Positions 8,013 through 16,653 of a stretch of 64,000 nucleotides of DNA are shown piece after piece. Under the pieces are notes generated by a model. That model ran no database searches and had not been told where the DNA came from. It was given only the letters and a program-made list of their open reading frames with translations. Source of the DNA: Chitinophaga varians (lineage in GTDB: Bacteria > Bacteroidota > Bacteroidia > Chitinophagales > Chitinophagaceae); the NCBI RefSeq assembly GCF_014529945.1, contig NZ_JACVFB010000003.1, forward strand, positions 124,001-188,000, given 5' to 3'. The number at the start of each line of letters is the position of its first letter. Position 1 is the stretch's first letter. The position numbers and the translations under genes are program-made.

Positions 8013-11000
8013 TCAAAATGCGTAGGATAAGGATAGAATGAAATACCGTCCGGGATTATAACTGTTAAAAATGTTATCGCCCCGGTATACTAACTGGCCA
8101 TATTGGTTTAAGACCTGCTCTTCCTTATTGTACCGCTGATCACGTCCATAATCTTCCACAATACGCACCGGCTCAGCCAACAGATTTTGTATGCTGAATT
8201 TCGCCTGTAACGATTTTACGATACGTTGGGTAACCGACAAGTCGAGTAAATGACGGGGAACCTCCAACAGGTCAGGACGGATGCGTTTCGCGTAGTCTTC
8301 AAACTTAGGGCTGATGAATACGCTTTTACTATAGATGCGGGGCCCACTTACGTTATATACCAATCCAATTTTAGTTCCCCATCCCGGATTCTCGTAAAAC
8401 ATACCTGCATTCAGCACATAGGGGGATTGTCCTTGTAACGGGGTACCGGATACGGTAGCGCTGTCCCAGTAAATTTCATTCTGGACCCTTTCTATCGTGG
8501 TACTTTTAACCAATGCTCCATTCAGCATAACGGAGAGGTTGCGGAACAACGCGCCCGGTATAAAGCCAAGGCTCTTTTTCACTTCCAGTTCCAGACCGTA
8601 AATCTCAGCTGAGACGGCATTTCCAAAAGTGATCGTGGTATTATAATAACTATCATTATACCGGGCGGTATTCACATCCTTACGGAATCTTTCAATCGGG
8701 TCTTGCAGGTGTTTATAAAACACACCCAGGTTAAACACCTCATTATGAGCCCTGCTATTGGGATAGAATTCAAAACGGAGATCATAGTTATCGATAGTGG
8801 CCGTAACGGTCTTGGGATTTCCCCAGATGAACTCATTGGACTGGTAGTCAAAGTCGTTGTAAGGCGTAATTTCCCTGAATTCCGGGCGATTCAGGGTACG
8901 TCCATAACCGGCGCGCACTACAAACAACGAATCAGGGCGGAAGGAGACATTGAAAGAAGGCAGTACCATCGTTTTACGCTTATCCACCGGTATGGACGCA
9001 ATCACACCTGAGTATTGTATGGCTCCGGACAAATGCTGGCGGTCATATTCCACGCGTACCCCTGCATTCAGCGTTAATTTATCCCCCCATGTTTTTCCAT
9101 CGGCCATAACGTAGAAGGCATTATTCTGCTCACTGGCGGTATAGGCATCCACCGGGGTGGTCAGATCATATATTTTCAGGCCGGTGTTATCATCCCGGAA
9201 GTTGGCGGTATTCCACAACTTCGGCAAGTCCTGCTGACGATAGGACTGGATGTTCCAGTCGTTATGGCCCCAATCGTTAAGCCAGCCCATCTCCGGATCA
9301 TTGGTAGGCTGCCCGAACATATCGCCGGACGACAGTCCGCCGCGGTTCACCCAGAACACGCGCCTTCCCACCTGCCTTAATTTATACAGCTGAAAAGTAC
9401 CTGCTTTGAGCGTGAACTTAGGATGTAGCTGCCAGGTGTAATCCACGGACGCATTGTATACATTCTCCTGGTTGCGGATAAACAGTCGGGCCATCATACC
9501 ACCGAAACCGGTTATGGGAGAAGTAAAGCCGTAATCCTCTCCTTCCACGGAAGTATTACGATGGTAGAAATGCATGATACGCAGGTCTGGCACGTCCTGC
9601 CTGTCAAATGTATAACTCAGGTTCCAGTTCACTTCATGTTTCCCTCCGGCGCCCAGCGTATGTTTACCCAGGAGATTACCGGCGTACAGCATACGCTGCT
9701 GGAAGGATAAGATGATATCCCGGCTGAGGCCATATTTCATCCATATTTCTTCCGGTGAATTGGCGCGGCTGTTATTGATAGATGTCAACCGGCGCCCTTC
9801 GTTCACAAAAAAATTATTGAACGAAACCTGGTGTTTGTCATTCAGCTTAAGCGCCAGGTTCTCCATCACGTTGATCTTCCCGATCTCCGTGGTTTGACGG
9901 CTGTTCATAACGATATTTTTGTCAGCATCATTCTGTACGCTGGTAGTATCTATAGGTCCGCTATTAGCGTTGGTATTGCCCAGCTGGCGGTAATTGTCGT
10001 AAAACTTTGTCTCTTTGGTATAGGTAACAGAGGTGAGGTTGTACAACTGTTTCTTACCACCCAGCCGATAGGAATCGTAATAATTCAGAAAAAACTGAAG
10101 ATCGGGGCTGCTTTTCCGGGAGCCATAAGACAAAACCGGAGAAAATCCTTTCACCATATCCGCCTGCGTCACACTTGTTTTCGTCTGACTGGAATTAAAA
10201 TAATCCGGTGAGAACGACGGCAGCTTACGGGAGCCATCATCGAAACCCAGAAAGTCATACTTCCCGCCGTTGTAGCTGTTGATGTCCGTGAAAGTGGACC
10301 CTGGCCGGTGCGCTATCTGCACGCCTATGTCCAGGTGTTTTACCGGCATCGCGTTTTTGGTGTAAATCTTCACGCCGGCGCCGGCATAGTCAGCCGACAG
10401 GTCAGCTACCGGTGACTTATACACGAGAATACGGTCGATGATGCTGCTGGGCAGCAGGTCATACGCAAAGGCTTTGCTGTACAGCTCTGTAGCGGGTGCT
10501 ATGCTGCCATTCAGATAGGTAAGGTTGTAACGTTCGTTCATCCCGCGCACCACAATAAACCGATCGTCCATTACGGTAACACCGGAGATACGTTTTACGA
10601 CTTCCGCCGCGTTCCTGTCCGCTGTTTTACTGATCATTTCATTGGAGATACCGGATACCACGCCGGTAGCGCCGCGGATTTCCTGCAACAACTGCTGCTC
10701 GGTATTATGCGTCACCGCCCTCACCTTACGGGGTCCGGCGTCTATCACTACTTCTTTCAGTGATCCCCCCACCTGTAATTTGATATCATAGCTCCGCTCC
10801 TTATTTTCCTCTACCGTCATATGTTTCAGCACATCCCGCTTATACCCCACATAACTGATCACCACATCGTAGGCGCCGGCCGGAACGTTCTCCAACCTGT
10901 AAAACCCTTTCTCATCGGTCGTCACACCGTATGTTGTGCCGGCCAGCTGCACCGTGGCGCCGGGCAGTGGCTGCGAAGTTTCAAAATCCACGACCCTACC

Positions 11001-11384
11001 CTTCATCACTCCCTTAGCGCCCGGCTTACGATAGGCCGGGTTAGGACGCAGGTAGATCATATTGCCTTTTATCAGATAACTCAGGGGACTGCCCTGAAAA
11101 AGCTGTTCCAGCACCTGTGTGATCGTGACGTTGTTTAGTGACAGTGTAACATTTTTACCATAGTCTTGCGCGCTGCCGGCGGTATAGGAAAAAGCATAAC
11201 CAGATAATTTTTCCAGTCCGGCGCTCACCTCCTGTAAAGTGGCATTTTTAAAATTCACATGTAGTTTCTTGTTGATGTCCTGTGCTGTCAGGCTGAGACC
11301 TGTAAGGATACAAGTCAGCAGCAACACCATGCGGTAGCTGCACCGGACCACCACATGACGGGCGATGGTTCGCTTTTTTTTCAT
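8013..11384 (-). CDS. TonB-dependent receptor with STN signalling domain
   Basis: A 1123-residue outer-membrane receptor. After the signal peptide, residues about 38-110 form an STN domain (VNFKNATLQEVSAGLEKLSG ... VLEQLFQGSPLSYLIKGNMI), the part that contacts a FecR anti-sigma protein. Next comes a carboxypeptidase-like domain (about 125-205, VMKGRVVDFETSQPLPGATV), then the plug (VVSGISNEMISKTADRNAAEVVKRISGV, FIVVRGM) and a long 22-strand-type barrel ending in FILSLSYAF with a terminal Phe. It lies after the ECF sigma and fecR genes, so it probably both takes up a ligand and signals its presence. No SusD partner follows; two unusual lipoproteins take that place. Confidence 0.93.
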   Translation of the reverse strand: MKKKRTIARHVVVRCSYRMVLLLTCILTGLSLTAQDINKKLHVNFKNATLQEVSAGLEKLSGYAFSYTAGSAQDYGKNVTLSLNNVTITQVLEQLFQGSPLSYLIKGNMIYLRPNPAYRKPGAKGVMKGRVVDFETSQPLPGATVQLAGTTYGVTTDEKGFYRLENVPAGAYDVVISYVGYKRDVLKHMTVEENKERSYDIKLQVGGSLKEVVIDAGPRKVRAVTHNTEQQLLQEIRGATGVVSGISNEMISKTADRNAAEVVKRISGVTVMDDRFIVVRGMNERYNLTYLNGSIAPATELYSKAFAYDLLPSSIIDRILVYKSPVADLSADYAGAGVKIYTKNAMPVKHLDIGVQIAHRPGSTFTDINSYNGGKYDFLGFDDGSRKLPSFSPDYFNSSQTKTSVTQADMVKGFSPVLSYGSRKSSPDLQFFLNYYDSYRLGGKKQLYNLTSVTYTKETKFYDNYRQLGNTNANSGPIDTTSVQNDADKNIVMNSRQTTEIGKINVMENLALKLNDKHQVSFNNFFVNEGRRLTSINNSRANSPEEIWMKYGLSRDIILSFQQRMLYAGNLLGKHTLGAGGKHEVNWNLSYTFDRQDVPDLRIMHFYHRNTSVEGEDYGFTSPITGFGGMMARLFIRNQENVYNASVDYTWQLHPKFTLKAGTFQLYKLRQVGRRVFWVNRGGLSSGDMFGQPTNDPEMGWLNDWGHNDWNIQSYRQQDLPKLWNTANFRDDNTGLKIYDLTTPVDAYTASEQNNAFYVMADGKTWGDKLTLNAGVRVEYDRQHLSGAIQYSGVIASIPVDKRKTMVLPSFNVSFRPDSLFVVRAGYGRTLNRPEFREITPYNDFDYQSNEFIWGNPKTVTATIDNYDLRFEFYPNSRAHNEVFNLGVFYKHLQDPIERFRKDVNTARYNDSYYNTTITFGNAVSAEIYGLELEVKKSLGFIPGALFRNLSVMLNGALVKSTTIERVQNEIYWDSATVSGTPLQGQSPYVLNAGMFYENPGWGTKIGLVYNVSGPRIYSKSVFISPKFEDYAKRIRPDLLEVPRHLLDLSVTQRIVKSLQAKFSIQNLLAEPVRIVEDYGRDQRYNKEEQVLNQYGQLVYRGDNIFNSYNPGRYFILSLSYAF

Positions 11385-11462
11385 ACTTTTAGTGACTGTT
11401 TGATGGTTATGACAATGGCCATATGGATTGCCCTCCCGTGGCCTTTAATGACGATCTTTCCT

Positions 11463-11490
11463 ATCCGTTCCGTCTCATCACGGAACGGAT
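11463..11490 (-). other. Hairpin between fecR and the TonB receptor gene
   Basis: A perfect 10-bp inverted repeat, ATCCGTTCCG (11463-11472) and CGGAACGGAT (11481-11490), begins 3 bases beyond the fecR stop. The T run next to it (11491-11496) is on the plus strand, so for the minus-strand message it is not a standard terminator. It may stabilise or partly uncouple the downstream receptor message. Confidence 0.5.
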
Positions 11491-11493
11491 TTT

Positions 11494-12534
11494 TTATTTC
11501 ATCCTGCTTATTTTCACCACATTCCCTTCCTGTTTACAGTGTACCATGGCGGTCAGCGATAGGATGTTCAGCGCCTCCTGTAGCGGAACATTCCTGAAGG
11601 TGGTGATCATGGAAATATCCGCCAGCTCCGGTTGCACAAACCGTATCGTGACACCATAATATCTTTCCAGCTCGGCAGCCACTTCCCGCAGCGGCTGGTT
11701 TCTGAATGTCAGTATACCTTCCCGCCAGCTGCCGATCTGGGCTTCATGCTCCAGCACCGTCCTTTTAGTGACGCCTGTGTTAATATTGTAGCGTAATTGT
11801 TGCAGCCGTGTGAGACTGGCCAATTGCCGGGAAGCGTGCACCACGTCCACCACCCCCTCCGCCACCGCGATGCTGATTTCCGGTTGATTTTTCAGGAAGC
11901 GGATATTAAAAGCGGTGCCGACATCGACCGTCGTAATCTTGCCGGTCGTTACTTTAAAAGGTGTGGTATCATGCTTCACCATAAAATAGGCCTCCCCTTC
12001 CAGGAACAGCTGGCGATGATTGCTGCCATAACCTGCGGGATAGCGGAGCTTACTGCCACCGGCGAGGTATACGATAGAACTATCGGGCAGTAATATGCGG
12101 GACCTTTTACCGGGTGGATTCTCCAATAGCGTCCACTGACCGGTGACCTTCGTGGTTTTTGAGGAGGTGGTATACCAATGGTAGGCAGCAGCGCCTGATA
12201 ACACCAGCAGGGTCACGGCAGCGGCTACACGTCGCCAGCCTGCCCAGAGGCGGCGGACCGGCGTTGTTTGATTCGTTTTTGTCAAAAACAGCTGATAACG
12301 CTCCTGCAAAGCGGGCGTAACAGCGTGTTGCTCCGCCTGTATCTGTTGCCATTCCGCAGCCATCAGGCTTTGGATGCTTTCCGTATAGGCCTTATCGGTG
12401 AGGTACTGCTGAATGATGAGCAACTGCTCTTTGGTACATTCCCCGTCCAGATATTGTCTGAACAACGCCTGGTCTGCTGCTTTCTGCTGTGACATGCCGG
12501 TAGTAGTTGAATACACTGATGCATACGCAATCAT
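11494..12534 (-). CDS. FecR-family anti-sigma factor
   Basis: A 346-residue inner-membrane sigma regulator. The cytoplasmic N-terminal part (about 1-85) precedes one membrane segment, VAAAVTLLVLSGAAAYHWY. The periplasmic FecR domain follows (GKRSRILLPDSSIVYLAGGSKLRYP, EGEAYFMVKHD, TPFKVTTGKITTVDVGTAFN), then a DUF4974-type C-terminal domain (about 270-346, FRNVPLQEALNILSLT). It relays the occupied state of the STN receptor to the ECF sigma factor encoded 43 bases upstream. The start at 12534 follows a GGGGGAAAG stretch; the Met at 12495 (MSQQKAADQALF) is an alternative closer to the usual family start. Confidence 0.92.
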   Translation of the reverse strand: MIAYASVYSTTTGMSQQKAADQALFRQYLDGECTKEQLLIIQQYLTDKAYTESIQSLMAAEWQQIQAEQHAVTPALQERYQLFLTKTNQTTPVRRLWAGWRRVAAAVTLLVLSGAAAYHWYTTSSKTTKVTGQWTLLENPPGKRSRILLPDSSIVYLAGGSKLRYPAGYGSNHRQLFLEGEAYFMVKHDTTPFKVTTGKITTVDVGTAFNIRFLKNQPEISIAVAEGVVDVVHASRQLASLTRLQQLRYNINTGVTKRTVLEHEAQIGSWREGILTFRNQPLREVAAELERYYGVTIRFVQPELADISMITTFRNVPLQEALNILSLTAMVHCKQEGNVVKISRMK

Positions 12535-12577
12535 GTATTCTTTCCCCCATTGAGTAACAATTTGTTAACACAGGCTC

Positions 12578-13126
12578 TCAGAGGATGACGCTGTGCAGAT
12601 AGCGCATCATCGCGTCGCGTAAGTGTTTGAGGGCACTGGCCATTTGATTTTCCACTGTTTTGGGAGATAATTGCAGTTGCTCCGCTATCTGGCGATAGCT
12701 CAGATTTTCCTGCCGGTGCAACAGGAATATACGTCTCCGCTGCGGAGGTAAAGCAGCGAGGCTTTGCTGATAAACGTGTTCCAGTTCTTTATATACGAGC
12801 GTGTCTAATCCTGATTCCGCCGGGGTTTGAGCGGCCTCGTCGAGCGACAATAAACTGTCAACTTTTTTCCGCCACGCACTGATCAGCAGATTACGGGCGA
12901 TGGTAAACATATAATTTTCGAAGGTCCCCTCCTGAATATCTTTTCGTTTCTCCCATACCTTGTACAAAACATCCATCACCATCTCCTCCGCCCATTCATG
13001 GTCCTTGATGAAACGGACCATGTATTTATATAAACGGGGATGGTAATGGAAAAAAATGGCTTCGTATTGTGTGTGATCACCTTGCAGCCAGGAAACTATG
13101 TTCTGCTGAATATCTTGTTGCGGCAC
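12578..13126 (-). CDS. ECF RNA polymerase sigma-70 factor
   Basis: A 182-residue extracytoplasmic-function sigma factor. Region 2 is visible at about 25-90 (YHPRLYKYMVRFIKDHEWAE, then MDVLYKVWEKR) and region 4 at about 125-175 (LPPQRRRIFLLHRQENLSYR, then IAEQLQLSPKTVENQMASAL). It heads the minus-strand operon sigma-fecR-receptor-lipoproteins and probably drives its own operon from the 170-bp gap shared with the divergent type IX protein gene. I see no convincing -10/-35 for it. Confidence 0.93.
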   Translation of the reverse strand: MPQQDIQQNIVSWLQGDHTQYEAIFFHYHPRLYKYMVRFIKDHEWAEEMVMDVLYKVWEKRKDIQEGTFENYMFTIARNLLISAWRKKVDSLLSLDEAAQTPAESGLDTLVYKELEHVYQQSLAALPPQRRRIFLLHRQENLSYRQIAEQLQLSPKTVENQMASALKHLRDAMMRYLHSVIL

Positions 13127-13297
13127 GAAAGACCTGGTTTAATACACTAAATTAGAATGATTTGAGGAGACTGTATGTTACCAATGTATGAATTCGTATG
13201 CATGGCAGGACTTAAACGGAAAGAAAGTGTGGTATAATGGCTGTGTTATTGTGTAAATTCAGGATAGTATTCTGTAAACCATACCCTCAAAATAGAT

Positions 13298-14794
13298 ATG
13301 AAAAACTATCCTCTACCCTCCTGTAGCCACGTGTGGTCATTTCTCCTCGGACAGTTATTTTTTATTTGCTGTATCATCCGGTCAGATGCGTATTCCCAGC
13401 AAAAGCTTCCGGTCATCTACCGTGAATTTGCCACCAGCGAGACACACCAGATATCCGGTATCTGTCTTGGATGCGTGATAGAGAATCCGGAAAGGGCCGT
13501 GGGCAACAATACGCAGGATTACGCTACCTTTAAAATGGGACTGGCCGTGTTGGGCACCATACGGCAAACACTGATTTTCCAGCATCGCACCATCGACAGA
13601 TTCACCAAACTCACGGTTAAAATTGGTACCGGCCACACGCGGTTATCTGTCCGCCTGCTGGGCCAGCTATACATAGAAACCCTCTCCGGCGATACCTCCA
13701 ACAACGATCTCCGACCAGTAGACGCCCAAATGCTGAAGATATGGGAAGATTCTACGCATGGAGAACTTGAATTTATTACCTCAACACCGTATGACCGTGT
13801 CAGGATAACATTAAACGGAGGGCTCGTGGACATCAATGATGAACTACGGATTTACTCCGCTGATCAAACCTATGGTAATTTCTCGCTTTGCGACGTTCCT
13901 CACTTTGCCGGGGAAATACTTTATTACTCTTTTGACGGGCATACAAAAGAACTGATTTCCGGTCAGGACCTGACCAGCACGTTAGTACCGGTTTATAAAG
14001 ACGGTATGCTATGCGGCAGGCAGGGACTCAGCTCGTTGCCCTGCCTCGAAAATGTTTTGCCACGCACACAGAACACCTGGAATCTTGGAGACACAGGAAC
14101 AATCGGGTTTTGGGCCCGTATCGACAGTCAGTCTTACTGCACAGTGGCACCCAGGCTTCATGTCGAGATCCCACCGTTTGCATTTACGGTCACTACCGAC
14201 TCCATCACCGCGTGTAAATCGGGACTGGGCTGTAAAACCGCCTACCTGGCCAACTCCGGACAATTAAATCTCTATGTCGTCACAACCAGTCCAACAGCCG
14301 GCAACCAGCTACGTTTATTTGTAAATGGAACCGAGGCGCCTGTTCCACTGGAGCAACACGTAACTCCTCCACTTGATGGTCATATAAAAATCTCACTCAA
14401 TCAGGCGCAGATCGATGAAATGATTGTTTACAAGAGAGTCCAGTCTTTCCGTACCATCCGAAGCTGGTATTATGATAATTGCATAGGATGTCAGACTTCA
14501 ACGATGTCTATTGAAAATGCCAGGTTGAAGCAGCCGGCGGAAATGCAGCATGAAAGAAAAACGCCCCGCCTTTTCCCTAACCCTACCACCGGCAGGCTTA
14601 GTATTGGAGAAGGTATGGCCATAAATGAACTGGACGTCTCTGTAAAAAATACTTCAGGCACAGCAGTATATCGTACACGCATCAACGTCAGCAATTTTGA
14701 GCTGCCCTCCACCTTGCCCAACGGGGTTTATATGATCACGCTGACAACAAAGGAGAAAGCGGCACAAACATATAAGATAGTACTTTCAAGATAA
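13298..14794 (+). CDS. Type IX-secreted protein with LamG-like region
   Basis: A 498-residue exported protein with an N-terminal hydrophobic signal (VWSFLLGQLFFICCIIRSDAYS). The C-terminal ~75 residues are a type A sorting domain: LFPNPTTGRLSIGEG, then NTSGTAVYRTRINVS, then LPNGVYMITLTTKEKAAQTYKIVLSR. Residues about 205-400 look like a LamG/concanavalin fold (EILYYSFDGHTKELISGQDL ... TGTIGFWARIDSQSYC ... LRLFVNGTEAPVP). The first third is Cys-containing and has no recognised family. The middle supplies probable glycan or surface binding, so the product is expected on the cell surface or released. It is transcribed away from the sigma gene; function unknown. Confidence 0.8.
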   Translation: MKNYPLPSCSHVWSFLLGQLFFICCIIRSDAYSQQKLPVIYREFATSETHQISGICLGCVIENPERAVGNNTQDYATFKMGLAVLGTIRQTLIFQHRTIDRFTKLTVKIGTGHTRLSVRLLGQLYIETLSGDTSNNDLRPVDAQMLKIWEDSTHGELEFITSTPYDRVRITLNGGLVDINDELRIYSADQTYGNFSLCDVPHFAGEILYYSFDGHTKELISGQDLTSTLVPVYKDGMLCGRQGLSSLPCLENVLPRTQNTWNLGDTGTIGFWARIDSQSYCTVAPRLHVEIPPFAFTVTTDSITACKSGLGCKTAYLANSGQLNLYVVTTSPTAGNQLRLFVNGTEAPVPLEQHVTPPLDGHIKISLNQAQIDEMIVYKRVQSFRTIRSWYYDNCIGCQTSTMSIENARLKQPAEMQHERKTPRLFPNPTTGRLSIGEGMAINELDVSVKNTSGTAVYRTRINVSNFELPSTLPNGVYMITLTTKEKAAQTYKIVLSR

Positions 14795-14798
14795 CCGG

Positions 14799-14825
14799 CA
14801 GGGGTGTCCATTTGTGACACCCCTG
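14799..14825 (+). terminator. Hairpin terminator after the type IX protein gene
   Basis: A perfect 10-bp stem, CAGGGGTGTC (14799-14808) with GACACCCCTG (14816-14825), 5 bases after the stop codon. The T tract that follows is poor (TTCCCTTCGG), so termination may be weak. It lies between two convergent genes. Confidence 0.65.
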
Positions 14826-14841
14826 TTCCCTTCGGCTATTT

Positions 14842-16110
14842 TCATTTTTTCGCTAACTCAATGACATACAACCGGCCCGAGGCCGTAATGGCATATATCT
14901 TATTGTCTTCCATGACCGGCGCCGTGGCGAAAGGTTCCAGTTCATATAATTTATTCATAACGGCCACGGTGGTAGAAAACAGTGCCGGGTCTGCACCGGC
15001 GGCCAGATGCCGGAAGCGAATGCGGCCGGTACTATCCAGGTGCTGCGCCGCCAGTTGTTTCCGGCCGGGCGTATCAAATGAGTCTATTTGTTGCGGGTTG
15101 TTTGTATTCATCAGAAAAAGCCGCCCGGTGAAATCACCATAGCATAGCGCTGCACCAGACAACGCTGGTGCGCTGAAAACGTAACCACCACCTTTGTGGC
15201 GATGCAGCTCTTTTCCCGTGGCCGCATCCAGGTCCACCATCAGGTAACTATCGGATGTGCCCACATATACGTGCCCGTTAGCCACCGTGGCAGCGCCCAC
15301 GATCCAGGCATCACCGGCGCTGTATTCCCACTGCTTGTTGCCGGTGCGGATATCCAGTGCATACAACCGGGCATCTCTTGCACCGATATATACCGTATTG
15401 CCGGCCACTACCGGCGCCGCCTGTATGCCTTCCAGTACATGGTGGTACTTCAGATCTTCCTGTGTTTTGAACTTCCAGCGTAATTTACCGGTAGCTGCAT
15501 CCAACGCATATACGTAGGTGTCCCAGCTGCCTGCCAGCACCATGCCTTGCGCACAGGCAGCGCCGCCGTGTACCGGCCCGTTGGTTTTGAACTTCCAGCG
15601 CAGCTGTCCGTTATGCTTATCAAGGGCATAGATACAGCTGTCGCTACTGCCGAAGTAAACGGACGTCGCGTCCGTAGCAGGGGAAGACAAATAGAGATCA
15701 TACTGGTCTTCCATGTACATCGTATCTGGTTGCATGGTCCACAGCCCTTTGGCGCCGATCATGCGTTCACCGCCGGTACGGAATTTCCAGCGCTGTTTGC
15801 CATTACGGGCGTCAAAAGCGTAATAGTGGCCATCATAACTACCGGCAAAGACGGTATTACCTGATACGGTCAGACTGGTGGCTATCCCTTTTTTCGCCGC
15901 AGCGGTCCACTGCAGGGCACCTGTTTTCTTATTAACTGCATGCAGACGTCCGTTCATACCGGCTATCAGGATAGATTCACCAAAGACGGCAGGTGTGGCA
16001 AACACCTTATCATCTACCTTAAAAAGCTGACGGAAAGCACCAAATTGATGTTGGGCAAGCATGACATGACTAGCCATCATAAGCAGAAAAACCGTTAAAC
16101 AATATTTCAT
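14842..16110 (-). CDS. PQQ-type beta-propeller repeat protein, exported
   Basis: A 422-residue protein read from MKYCLTVFLLMMASHVMLAQ, a clean signal peptide; a longer frame starting at 16182 adds 24 residues with no signal character. The mature part has about seven repeats of the kind TVFAGSYDGHYYAFDARNGK, SVYFGSSDSCIYALDKHNGQ and TVYIGARDARLYALDIRTGN, each followed by LRWKF or similar. This is the PQQ-binding-like propeller also found in BamB. No quinoprotein dehydrogenase motifs are evident, so binding rather than redox chemistry is likely. It is a single gene, convergent with the type IX protein gene and divergent from the isomerase gene. Confidence 0.85.
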   Translation of the reverse strand: MKYCLTVFLLMMASHVMLAQHQFGAFRQLFKVDDKVFATPAVFGESILIAGMNGRLHAVNKKTGALQWTAAAKKGIATSLTVSGNTVFAGSYDGHYYAFDARNGKQRWKFRTGGERMIGAKGLWTMQPDTMYMEDQYDLYLSSPATDATSVYFGSSDSCIYALDKHNGQLRWKFKTNGPVHGGAACAQGMVLAGSWDTYVYALDAATGKLRWKFKTQEDLKYHHVLEGIQAAPVVAGNTVYIGARDARLYALDIRTGNKQWEYSAGDAWIVGAATVANGHVYVGTSDSYLMVDLDAATGKELHRHKGGGYVFSAPALSGAALCYGDFTGRLFLMNTNNPQQIDSFDTPGRKQLAAQHLDSTGRIRFRHLAAGADPALFSTTVAVMNKLYELEPFATAPVMEDNKIYAITASGRLYVIELAKK

Positions 16111-16197
16111 GAGGTTGTAGGTTATGTATATAAAACTGCGTTTAGTACAGTAATCGGCACTTAAAATAATAAAATCCGTCAATTAAAGGCTTATCGT

Positions 16198-16205
16198 TAA
16201 GTTTG
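16198..16205 (+). promoter_or_regulatory. Candidate -7 element of the isomerase gene
   Basis: TAAGTTTG matches the Bacteroidota -7 consensus TAnnTTTG, 23 bases ahead of the ATG at 16229. No clear -33 TTTG is present at the usual distance. Confidence 0.4.
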
Positions 16206-16228
16206 AAGCACAACAAACCATGCTTCAT

Positions 16229-16612
16229 ATGCCACATTTCGTGATAGAATGTTCCAAAAATATACTGGACATGCAACCAGCGGAAGTTATCATGGACACC
16301 GTTTACCAGGCAGCTGAATCAACGGGCCTTTTTGCTGAAAATGATATTAAGGTACGGTTACAGCCGTACGAACTTTACAAGCTGGGAACAGGTAAAAATA
16401 GTTTTCTGCACATCTTCGGCAGTATTATGGGCGGGCGCACCACAGCAGAACAGGCCACCCTTTCCCAAACAATCACCCGGCAACTGGCACCGTTGCTACC
16501 CGATGTTTCATTCCTGTCTGTTAGCATCGACGAGTTTGAGCGGGCCACTTACAGCAACAGGTCCCTCGTTGATCCGCGCAACACCACCGGCGACCGGTTT
16601 TTCCAGCCATAA
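16229..16612 (+). CDS. 5-carboxymethyl-2-hydroxymuconate isomerase-like tautomerase
   Basis: A 127-residue protein of the tautomerase superfamily, CHMI branch: MPHFVIECSKNIL at the N-terminus, then the VRLQPYELYKLGTGKNSFLH block and GRTTAEQATLSQTITRQLAP. These enzymes use the N-terminal proline, exposed after Met removal, as catalytic base. That places the start at 16229 (ATG CCA), not at the in-frame ATG at 16220, which would bury the proline. CHMI normally acts in homoprotocatechuate degradation, but no other gene of that pathway is present, so the true substrate is uncertain. Confidence 0.85.
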   Translation: MPHFVIECSKNILDMQPAEVIMDTVYQAAESTGLFAENDIKVRLQPYELYKLGTGKNSFLHIFGSIMGGRTTAEQATLSQTITRQLAPLLPDVSFLSVSIDEFERATYSNRSLVDPRNTTGDRFFQP

Positions 16613-16615
16613 ATA

Positions 16616-16639
16616 AAGGCCGGCTAAACAGCCGGCCTT
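16616..16639. terminator. Bidirectional intrinsic terminator
   Basis: GGCCGGCT (16618-16625), loop AAAC, AGCCGGCC (16630-16637), with A residues before and TTGTTCATTTTT after. It lies between the convergent isomerase and SusD genes and can serve both. Confidence 0.8.
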
Positions 16640-16653
16640 GTTCATTTTTCCTT

